From Acidobacteriota bacterium (lineage in GTDB: Bacteria > Acidobacteriota > Vicinamibacteria > Vicinamibacterales > 2-12-FULL-66-21), in the NCBI GenBank assembly GCA_013362195.1, contig JABFWM010000291.1:1-5302 (forward strand): DNA of 5,302 nt, given 5' to 3'. The position numbers were made by a program, and so were the translations under genes. The notes beneath the pieces were generated by a model. That model was not told the DNA's origin. It searched no databases and saw nothing but the letters and a program-made list of their open reading frames with translations. This document shows, piece by piece, positions 1 to 5,302 of this stretch (positions are counted from its first letter, which is position 1; each line of letters starts with the position of its first letter).

Positions 1-973
1 CGCGGCGCGTGCGCTGAATCGTCCAGCGCGCGCCGACGAAACCATCGAGGAGCACCGTACCCGCCATCAGTCCCGCGCTGGCGAACACCGCACGCCGGTG
101 CGCCTCCGGCACGATCCGCGATCGGTCGACGTGCGACAGCAGCACGTTGTCGAACTCGGGCAGGAAGCGCGGCGGCGCCGCGACGTCGGCGTGCGGCCTG
201 GGCGCACCCGGAAGATCGAACAACTCCGGTCCGCCGTCGCTGCGGAAGGCGCGCAGGTGCGGACGCAAGCGGTCGAAGGCCTCGCCGAGCGCCGTGAGCC
301 CGGACCAGACCTGCGCGTCGCGCACGCTCGCCGGTCCGAACGCGGCGAGGTAGCGCAGGACGATCTTGTCGATCGACGGCCGGGCCGCCAGGCGGCGCCC
401 GAGCCACTGCTCGATCGAGGCGAGCGCCGGCGTGCCGGCGTCGCCCCACACGCCGCGCGGCGGCACCTGCACGAGCGGCACGAACGCGCGTGCCGCATGA
501 CCGAGGGCGAAAGGGTCGCGGCCGCGCCAGCGCCCTCGCAGGCGCGCGCCGACATCATTGAGCGTGCGCGGCTCCTCGTCGACGATCGCGCGTGCGGCCC
601 GTGCCAGCGCGTCCTGATCGATGCCCGCCAGCAGCCGGCCAAAGCTGCCCCTGAGCGCGCGGGTGAGCACAGGCTGCACGAGCGGCCGCAGCACGAGGGC
701 ATCGCGCGCCGTGACGAGATGGATCGTGGACCGCATCAACGCAAGCCGGACGACGCGCCGGCGCAGCAACAGCTGCGTCAGCTCGTCGTGGCGGAAGCGC
801 CGGAGCCGCGTCCACAGCGCGAGGTACGGCGAGTTGGGCACCTGCGCCTGCAGCCCGACCAGATGTTCGATGACCTCGGCGGGCGTTCGCGCTGATCGCC
901 GCAGCAGCAGCTGCCGCGCCAGCAGCGCGCGATTGAGCGCGCGCGTCGACAGGACGTCCGGCCGCCTGCTCAC
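1..973 (-). CDS. Winged-helix DNA-binding protein, HTH_42 / AlkZ-YcaQ glycosylase-like family (C-terminus cut by window edge)
   Basis: The minus-strand frame from a GTG at 973 stays open to position 2, giving 324 residues. Its opening, STRALNRALLARQ (9-21), then LVGLQAQ (38-44) and SPYLALWTRL (48-57), matches the winged-helix family whose studied members, AlkZ and YcaQ (about 370-410 aa), are DNA glycosylases that unhook crosslinks and remove alkylated bases. Q42-A43-Q44 sits where those enzymes carry the catalytic Q-x-Q/D motif. Further family landmarks are RRVVRLALMRSTIHLVTARD (72-91) and LPEFDNVLLSHVDR near residue 270. Perhaps 30-60 C-terminal residues lie outside the window. The GTG overlaps the kinase stop as GTGA, which suggests translational coupling, and no ATG gives a better N-terminus. 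Family membership is secure; glycosylase activity is inferred, since many members of this family are uncharacterised. Confidence 0.88.
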   Translation of the reverse strand, partial: MSRRPDVLSTRALNRALLARQLLLRRSARTPAEVIEHLVGLQAQVPNSPYLALWTRLRRFRHDELTQLLLRRRVVRLALMRSTIHLVTARDALVLRPLVQPVLTRALRGSFGRLLAGIDQDALARAARAIVDEEPRTLNDVGARLRGRWRGRDPFALGHAARAFVPLVQVPPRGVWGDAGTPALASIEQWLGRRLAARPSIDKIVLRYLAAFGPASVRDAQVWSGLTALGEAFDRLRPHLRAFRSDGGPELFDLPGAPRPHADVAAPPRFLPEFDNVLLSHVDRSRIVPEAHRRAVFASAGLMAGTVLLDGFVGARWTIQRTRR

Positions 974-2133
974 CGCCGGTCCACGAGCCGCCAGAACTGG
1001 GTTTCGTTGAGCAGCGTGATGCGATGTCCCTTCTCGCGCAGCCGCTTGATTTCCATCAGCTTCAACCCGGCGTCCCGCCCCGCGACCTGCTGAACGTTGG
1101 GGCGTCCGCGCACGACCACCGTGGTGAGCGCCGAGGGACCGCCGTGGACGACGGCGCCGGCGCGGGCGGCGGCGCGGGCGGCCTCGCGGCGCGGCCGGTC
1201 GAGAATCCCGGTGAACGCGAGGTGCACGCCCTTCAACGTCCGCAGCACGCCCGCCTTCAACTCCGCGGGCCGAGTGCGGAGCGCGTCGATCATTTCATCG
1301 GCACTCTCGTAGCGCTTGCGCCGCTCACCGATGCAGCGATGCACGATCTCCTTCAGATGATCGCTGCAGGGCAGGTGCCGGACGTCGCCGGTGCGGATCC
1401 GCGAGGCGGCGTCGCCGCGCACGAGCATCCCGAGCAGCTGGCCGACCTGATACACGTCGTCGCGCGCCTGCCACTTCGGCGCCGCGCGATCGAGCAGATC
1501 GCTCGGCGCGGTCATCGCGTTCATCGTGTGCGCGGTGATGCCGCGCCGATCGCTCTGCTGCCGCACGATGCCGAAGTCGCCGAGCTTCAGCCGCGGTCCC
1601 TCGCAGACGAAGACGTTCAGCGGCGTCAGGTCGCGATGCAGCAGCTGGCCGCGGTGCAGCTTGCGCAGCACCTCGAGGATGCCGGCGATCTCGCGGCGGA
1701 CGACCGTCTCCGGCCACCCCTTGCCGGCGCGGCGCAGGAACGCGCTCAGATCGCCCTGCTGCGCGTACTCGAGCGTGAGGTAGTAGAGGACCTGGCCGTC
1801 GGCGCGCATCAACGGAAACCTGTCGAAGACGCGGATCGCGCGCGGGTGGCCGTCGAGCAGCTGCCCGAAGTACGCTTCGCGGAGCCAGCCGTCGATGCGC
1901 GCGCTGACCTTGATGCACACGGCATCCGGAACGGCTGCCGATCGCCCAAGGCGCCGCGCGAGATACACCTGCCCGAAGCCGCCCTCGCCGATCAGCCGTT
2001 CGATCCGATACTGCAGGTGCGTTTCCGGGCTCTGCACCACCTGCCCGGGCACCAGCAGCTGCTGCGGATGCACTACCGGCACGTGGATCGAACGGGTTGT
2101 CCGCGTCGGCGCGGACCAGACAGTGCGGGACAT
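970..2133 (-). CDS. Ser/Thr protein kinase (Hanks type) with C-terminal BRCT-like domain
   Basis: This 387-residue soluble protein has no membrane segment. The kinase domain spans about 42-288: glycine loop GEGGFGQVY (49-57), ATP-anchoring K75 in VCIKV, a likely helix-C Glu at E86, catalytic loop HRDLTPLNVF (166-175), metal-binding DFG (186-188), and DDVYQVGQLL (225-234), equivalent to the usual DxxxLG region. The catalytic-loop Lys of HRDLKPxN is Thr170, and the APE motif is degenerate (AAPKW, 217-221). Residues 300-385 resemble a BRCT domain: LKGVHLAFTGILDRPR at the start, AGAVV in place of the usual GG, a TTVVVRG strand, and the conserved late Trp in FWRLV (W381). The best resemblance is to the BRCT of NAD-dependent DNA ligase. 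An in-frame TAG seven codons upstream makes ATG 2133 the most upstream start. No Shine-Dalgarno precedes it, so the first 20-40 residues are uncertain. It probably phosphorylates proteins at DNA-repair sites, but no substrate is visible. Confidence 0.9.
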   Translation of the reverse strand: MSRTVWSAPTRTTRSIHVPVVHPQQLLVPGQVVQSPETHLQYRIERLIGEGGFGQVYLARRLGRSAAVPDAVCIKVSARIDGWLREAYFGQLLDGHPRAIRVFDRFPLMRADGQVLYYLTLEYAQQGDLSAFLRRAGKGWPETVVRREIAGILEVLRKLHRGQLLHRDLTPLNVFVCEGPRLKLGDFGIVRQQSDRRGITAHTMNAMTAPSDLLDRAAPKWQARDDVYQVGQLLGMLVRGDAASRIRTGDVRHLPCSDHLKEIVHRCIGERRKRYESADEMIDALRTRPAELKAGVLRTLKGVHLAFTGILDRPRREAARAAARAGAVVHGGPSALTTVVVRGRPNVQQVAGRDAGLKLMEIKRLREKGHRITLLNETQFWRLVDRR

Positions 2134-2162
2134 GGGGGTTCGAGCGAACTATTCTAGCGTGC
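2127..2162 (+). promoter_or_regulatory. Candidate promoter for the OGFr-like gene
   Basis: On the plus strand GGGACA (2127-2132, four of six matches to TTGACA) and TATTCT (2150-2155, four of six matches to TATAAT) are separated by exactly 17 bp. Transcription would begin near 2162, leaving a short leader that contains the GGGGAG ribosome site at 2166-2171, four bases before ATG 2176. The -10 overlaps the minus-strand TAGAAT box, so the AT-rich patch at 2150-2156 may serve both directions. Both boxes are moderate matches only. Confidence 0.35.
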
Positions 2163-2182
2163 GACGGGGAGACCGATGTCAA
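2144..2182 (-). promoter_or_regulatory. Candidate promoter for the kinase / AlkZ-like unit
   Basis: Reading the minus strand, a perfect TTGACA (2182-2177) is followed by TAGAAT (2156-2151, five of six matches to TATAAT). The 20-bp spacer is longer than the 17 bp preferred by sigma-70, which weakens the call. A start near 2144 would leave a leader of about 11 nt, with no Shine-Dalgarno before ATG 2133, so the mRNA would be nearly leaderless. The -35 box lies on the start codon of the divergent gene, so the two promoters would interfere with each other. Promoter rules in this lineage are not known to me. Confidence 0.4.
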
Positions 2183-2688
2183 CGGATGCCGTCGTGGCGT
2201 TTTATGCGGGAGGACGCGATGTCGAGGGGCGCACGCTCGACGAGATCTGGCGTTGGCCCGACGAACGGCTCGAACGCGTGCACGACTACATTCAGTGGGT
2301 GTTCCCCACCGTGCAGCCGAGCGGGGTCAATCCCGACGCCCCACGGGTGACCGGGGCGACGATCCGCGCGTTTGCGGAGCAGCCGTCGCTTCGCGCGCGG
2401 CTCGGGCAGTCGCTCGAGCGCATGCTCGCCTTCTACGGTCTGCACCGCGGCGCCGGCGCGTGCATCGCGATCGATCCGGCGCGGTTCGACCAGCGGGCCG
2501 CGATCTGGCTGCACCCGGGCAACCACAACCACCTGCGGCTGACGCGCATCATGGACAGCGTGTCCACGCTCGGCCGACGCGAAGATGCGCTCGCGCTGCA
2601 GCGGTGCCTCGTCGACGAGGTCTTCCGCGGACCCGGCCGTCAGCGGATCACCGCGTCGACGCTCGCGTACTGGCGCCGCGCCGTGTAG
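2176..2688 (+). CDS. Opioid growth factor receptor (OGFr)-related conserved domain protein
   Basis: This 170-residue protein is made almost entirely of the OGFr conserved region. Landmarks are the entry segment IWRWPDERLERVHDYIQWVF (24-43) and its closing P44, PSGVNPDAP (48-56), the MLAFYGL helix (83-89), and the signature NHNHLRLTRIMDSVSTLG (116-133). In animals the OGFr N-terminal domain belongs to a nuclear-associated receptor for met-enkephalin. Bacterial proteins of this size share the fold signature but have no known function, so a receptor role should not be transferred. There is no signal peptide or membrane segment, so it is probably cytoplasmic. GGGGAG (2166-2171) supports ATG 2176. 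It is divergent from the kinase unit across 42 bp, and its 3' end overlaps the convergent TPR gene by 41 bp. Domain recognition is confident; the biological role is unknown. Confidence 0.88.
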   Translation: MSTDAVVAFYAGGRDVEGRTLDEIWRWPDERLERVHDYIQWVFPTVQPSGVNPDAPRVTGATIRAFAEQPSLRARLGQSLERMLAFYGLHRGAGACIAIDPARFDQRAAIWLHPGNHNHLRLTRIMDSVSTLGRREDALALQRCLVDEVFRGPGRQRITASTLAYWRRAV

Positions 2689-4336
2689 CCCGCGAGGGAG
2701 GGACACCGATGGACGCGGATGGCCCGGATCGGCCCGCGACGAGCGCCCGCGCGCGCACGAGGTCGGGGCGTTCGCTGTCCGACTTGTCGCACAGCGTGAG
2801 CAATCGTTCCGCATGGCGGCGCGCCGCGGCGCTGTCGCCGGCGGCCGCGGCGGCCTGCATCGCGCCCGCGAGCGCCCGGAAGCGATTCGGCTCCTTCGCG
2901 AGCGTCTGCTCGAAGGCCGCGAGCGCATCCTTCGGACGGTTGGTCTGGAGCAGCATCTCACCGAGCAGTTCGCGCGCCGGCGCCAGCGGGCCCGGAGTGA
3001 TCGCGTTCTTCTCCGTGCGATCCTCGCGGTCGGCGGCATTGCGCATGGCGGCGAGCGCGTCGGGCTCGCGCCCGTCGGCAAGCGCCAGCCAGGCCGAGGC
3101 GCCGAGCGCCTGAATGCCCACCTGCTCGGCCCAGTAGCCCTCGTTGGCACTCGCGAGCCTGGCGGCAATCGCATGCAGCGCGTCGAGCGCGATCTTCGCG
3201 GCGCGGGCGTCGCCCGAGCGGGCGGCGCCGAGCGCGCGCGCGAAGTGGGTGATCGCATCGGCGAAGAGAAACGGCGTCTCGCGGGCGTCGAGGCGCGCGG
3301 CGTCGGCCCAGGCGCCGCGTTCGAGCGCGTAGCGCGCGGGAATCGCCGCGAGCGCGAACACGCCGGCGACGCCCCGCGCGGCGGATCCGGTGGCGTTCGG
3401 ATCGAGGCGCGCCGCGGCAGCGATCAGCGAGTCGACCACCGTCCTGGCCGCACCGTCGCGCGCCATCTGCAGATACGCATACGTCTGGTAGTCCATCGCG
3501 TGGAGTTCTTCGGCGGTCGCACCCAGGCGGCGCGCCGCGGCCGCCGACAGCACGTTCGTGTCCACCGACTCGCCCCAGTAGCCCAGTCGCGTGAAGGTGT
3601 GCGACGGCATGTGCAGCGCGTGCGGCGCATCGGGCGCGATGGCGCCGTAGCGGCGCGCCGCGGTCAACGCGCGCGACGCGAGCGCCGGCACGTCGTAGCT
3701 GTGAATGATGTAATGCGCCAGCCCGGGATGATCGGGCTGCTGCTGCCAGAGCTTCTCCAGGATGGCGCCCGCTTTGAGCTGGGAGGCATAGGTCTTGTCG
3801 GCGGGGTCGGCACTGCACGCGAGCGCAAGGGCATAAAAGGTCGAGGCCTCCGGATCGTCGCGGTAGGTGGCGGCGAGGCGCTCCATGGCGTCGCGATACG
3901 CGAGCAGACGCGCGCGCTGATCGAGGGTGGCGGCGTTGTCGTAGAGCGCCGCGACCGCGTCGATGTAGGCGCGTTCGCGCGCGGTCTTCGCGCCGGCGGC
4001 ACGCCCCGAGCTCACCGCGGCCGCGCCACCCTGAAGCACCGGCGCCGGCTTGCTGCCGGCGGCAAACGGATTGCCCCAGCGCGCCAGCGCGATCCCCCAC
4101 CACGCGATGCCGCAGGAGGGATCCTTCTGCGCCGCCGCGGTGAAGCCGTCGATCGCCGGACCGAATTCGAACGAGTGCAGCAGCGCGTCCGCACGCGTGA
4201 AGGGCGCCTGCGCGTCGGCAGTGCAGGAGGTGTCGAAGGTCTCGGTGCCGAACCTGCCGTCGCCGTGCTCGTGGACCTGCGGCGCCGCCGGGGCGGCGGC
4301 CAGCAGCGCAGCGGCGAGAACTGATGTCTTCAACAT
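2648..4336 (-). CDS. Exported TPR-type repeat protein, function unknown
   Basis: I chose ATG 4336 (562 residues) over the longer open frame from 4468. GAGGAG lies 9 nt upstream of it, and it starts a clean Sec signal peptide (MLK, hydrophobic TSVLAAALLAAAPAA, likely cleavage after APA near residue 17). The mature part has C38 and C75 (in KDPSC), perhaps a disulfide, around an HSFEFGPAIDGF helix pair typical of TPRs. Conserved blocks PDHPGLAHYIIHSYD (201-215) and PHALHMPSHTFTRLGYW (238-254), rich in His and aromatic residues, mark a recognisable family of secreted TPR proteins. Another TPR unit follows near 480-505 (RPKDALAAFEQTLAKEPNRF). Such proteins usually act as protein-binding scaffolds in the periplasm; no enzyme motif is seen. 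The last 26 residues after VAGR look non-homologous, are rich in Ser, Arg and Thr, and partly overlie the 3' end of the convergent OGFr-like gene. Confidence 0.85.
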   Translation of the reverse strand: MLKTSVLAAALLAAAPAAPQVHEHGDGRFGTETFDTSCTADAQAPFTRADALLHSFEFGPAIDGFTAAAQKDPSCGIAWWGIALARWGNPFAAGSKPAPVLQGGAAAVSSGRAAGAKTARERAYIDAVAALYDNAATLDQRARLLAYRDAMERLAATYRDDPEASTFYALALACSADPADKTYASQLKAGAILEKLWQQQPDHPGLAHYIIHSYDVPALASRALTAARRYGAIAPDAPHALHMPSHTFTRLGYWGESVDTNVLSAAAARRLGATAEELHAMDYQTYAYLQMARDGAARTVVDSLIAAAARLDPNATGSAARGVAGVFALAAIPARYALERGAWADAARLDARETPFLFADAITHFARALGAARSGDARAAKIALDALHAIAARLASANEGYWAEQVGIQALGASAWLALADGREPDALAAMRNAADREDRTEKNAITPGPLAPARELLGEMLLQTNRPKDALAAFEQTLAKEPNRFRALAGAMQAAAAAGDSAAARRHAERLLTLCDKSDSERPDLVRARALVAGRSGPSASIGVPPSRATRRGASTRASTR

Positions 4337-4360
4337 GTCCCTGTGCTCCTCGAAGGCTGC

Positions 4361-4366
4361 ATTATG
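4361..4366 (-). promoter_or_regulatory. Candidate -10 box for the TPR gene
   Basis: CATAAT on the minus strand matches five of six positions of TATAAT and is the only AT-rich hexamer of this kind in the GC-rich 74-bp divergent gap. A start near 4354 would leave an 18-nt leader holding the GAGGAG ribosome site. No acceptable -35 lies 16-18 bp upstream, so the call rests on the -10 alone. The hexamer sits inside the small inverted repeat GCAT-T-ATGC (4359-4367), which could be chance. Confidence 0.3.
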
Positions 4367-4410
4367 CCCCAGACGGATCGAGAACGAGGGATCGGGGATA
4401 CGATGCGCGC

Positions 4411-5302
4411 ATGTCTCGAGCAATCTCCCGTCGCGGCTTCCTTCAGGCCACGGTCGGCGCCGGCGCATTCGCGTCGGCGGCCACGGTCCATCCGCGGATG
4501 CGGACGCGGCAGGAACGCGCCCGTTCGAGCGACGGCTGGTTCGATGGACCGATGCGCTGGGTGCAGCTGACGCTCGTCGAGAACGATCCCGGCCGCTTCG
4601 ATCCGCAGTTCTGGCTGGACTACTTCAGGCGCCTGCACGCCGACGCCGCCACGCTCAGCGCCGGCGGGATCGTCGCGTATTACCCGACCGAGGTGCCGCT
4701 CCACCATCGCAGCGCGTGGCTCGGCGACACCGATCCGTTCGGCACGCTCGTCGCCGGCTGCCGCACGATCGGCATGCGCGTGCTCGCGCGCACCGATCCG
4801 CACGCTGCGCGCGACGACGTGCGCGCGGCGCATCCGGACTGGATCGCGGTCACCCGCGACGGCGAGCCACGACGCCACTGGGCCAATCCCGAGTTGTGGG
4901 TGACCTGCGCGCTCGGCCCCTACAACTTCGAGTTCATGGACCAGATCCACCGCGAGATCGTGTCGCGCTATCGCGTCGACGGGATCTTCGCGAACCGCTG
5001 GACGCCGCAGGGCGGTGACTGCTACTGCGTGCACTGTCATGGCAACTTCAAGGCGGCCACCGGGCGGGAGCTGCCGCGAACGACCGATCGCCGCGACCCC
5101 GCGCGGCGCGACTACATCGCGTGGCGCAAGCGGCGGCTGACGGAGCTGTGGAAGACGTGGGACGCAACCGTCCGCGCCGTCAATCCCGAGGCGCGCTTCA
5201 TCCCGAATGGACCGCCCGACATGAAAACGGCGGGTGAAATGGAGGCGCCGATTCAGTTCGCCGACAACCAGGCGCGCCGCGGTGTCGCCCCGCCCTGGGG
5301 CA
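4411..5302 (+). CDS. Tat-exported putative glycoside hydrolase, GHL6 / GH42-like TIM barrel (C-terminus beyond window)
   Basis: The frame from ATG 4411 is open to the window end, giving 297 residues of a longer protein. The N-terminus MSRAISRRGFLQ carries the twin-arginine motif (SRRGFLQ, 6-12), followed by a hydrophobic Ala/Gly stretch and a likely cleavage near ASA-A (21-24), so it is probably exported folded. The mature part reads like a barrel: MRWVQLTLVENDPG, then SAGGIVAYYPTEVP, MRVLARTDPHA and YRVDGIFANRW (D190-W197). A Cys cluster C204-x-C206-x2-C209-H210 follows directly, then ARFIPNG. This order is typical of hypothetical glycosyl hydrolases (GHL6) and related GH42-like proteins, where strand ends carry substrate and catalytic residues. 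Substrate cannot be told from this part. ATG 4411 is preferred because the Tat motif begins immediately; the GGGGA at 4394 is rather distant. The gene is divergent from the exported TPR gene. Confidence 0.8.
   Translation, partial: MSRAISRRGFLQATVGAGAFASAATVHPRMRTRQERARSSDGWFDGPMRWVQLTLVENDPGRFDPQFWLDYFRRLHADAATLSAGGIVAYYPTEVPLHHRSAWLGDTDPFGTLVAGCRTIGMRVLARTDPHAARDDVRAAHPDWIAVTRDGEPRRHWANPELWVTCALGPYNFEFMDQIHREIVSRYRVDGIFANRWTPQGGDCYCVHCHGNFKAATGRELPRTTDRRDPARRDYIAWRKRRLTELWKTWDATVRAVNPEARFIPNGPPDMKTAGEMEAPIQFADNQARRGVAPPWG

Noticed and set aside
98..895. 265-codon plus-strand frame and the minus-strand ATG frame at 67-702
   Set aside because: Both are shadows of the GTG-started winged-helix gene, whose frame shows strong family similarity over its whole length; the shadows are Arg-rich without motifs.
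1024..2157. 377-codon open frame on the plus strand antisense to the kinase
   Set aside because: Shadow of the kinase codons. It has no ribosome site or family motif, and the opposite strand encodes a full kinase motif set.
2640..2740. Intrinsic terminator between the convergent genes
   Set aside because: I see no GC-rich hairpin followed by a T-run on either strand, and the coding regions overlap, leaving no free intergenic space.
2585..4324. 579-codon open frame on the plus strand antisense to the TPR gene
   Set aside because: Its product is dominated by Arg, Gly, Ala and Val with no domain pattern. Long antisense frames are expected in GC-rich coding DNA, and the opposite strand has a signal peptide, a ribosome site and recognisable TPR-family blocks.
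4376..4411. Leaderless promoter for the Tat-exported gene (TACGAT at 4399-4404)
   Set aside because: The -10 is a 4 of 6 match and there is no plausible -35 17 bp upstream, so it is too weak to annotate.
4337..4468. 44-residue N-terminal extension of the TPR protein
   Set aside because: It would bury the signal peptide, lies over the start of the divergent Tat gene, and has no ribosome site as good as GAGGAG before 4336.
4330..5040. 236-codon minus-strand frame opposite the Tat-exported gene
   Set aside because: The plus-strand frame has a textbook Tat signal and barrel-like strands. The antisense product has no recognisable domain and runs through the divergent intergenic gap into the start of the TPR gene.
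1..5302. Defence island, mobile element or CRISPR signal
   Set aside because: No transposase, integrase, nuclease, direct-repeat array or terminal inverted repeats were seen. The kinase and AlkZ-like pair alone is not enough to call a defence system.

Overview
This is a very GC-rich, densely packed bacterial window with five protein-coding genes, two of them cut by the window edges. I see no RNA genes, insertion sequences, CRISPR arrays or long repeats. The gene types suggest an environmental Acidobacteriota-like soil bacterium: an exported TPR protein with a paired-Cys N-terminus, a Tat-exported hydrolase-like protein and a cytoplasmic Hanks-type kinase. That placement is inference from gene style and composition, because the window has no phylogenetic marker.

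Layout. Positions 2133 down to 1 (minus strand) hold a two-gene unit. First comes a soluble Ser/Thr protein kinase with a C-terminal BRCT-like domain (2133-970). It overlaps by 4 bp (GTGA) with a winged-helix protein of the HTH_42 / AlkZ-YcaQ DNA glycosylase-like family (973 to beyond position 1). The second gene starts with GTG. A 42-bp gap (2134-2175) separates this unit from a divergent plus-strand gene (2176-2688) encoding a small protein with the opioid growth factor receptor (OGFr) conserved domain. That gene runs into a convergent minus-strand gene (4336-2648) for a secreted TPR-type protein; their 3' ends overlap by 41 bp. A 74-bp gap (4337-4410) then separates the TPR gene from a divergent plus-strand gene (4411 to beyond 5302) for a Tat-exported protein resembling putative glycoside hydrolases of the GHL6 / GH42-like TIM-barrel type.

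How the genes may work together. The only pair with physical evidence of co-expression is the kinase-BRCT and AlkZ-like pair. BRCT domains commonly occur in DNA repair and replication proteins, and AlkZ/YcaQ proteins remove damaged bases. A kinase-linked DNA-damage response module is therefore the most interesting hypothesis here, though it remains inference. The OGFr-like gene shares only a divergent promoter region with this pair. The TPR and Tat-hydrolase genes both encode predicted exported proteins and share a divergent intergenic region, but nothing in the sequence ties them to one pathway.
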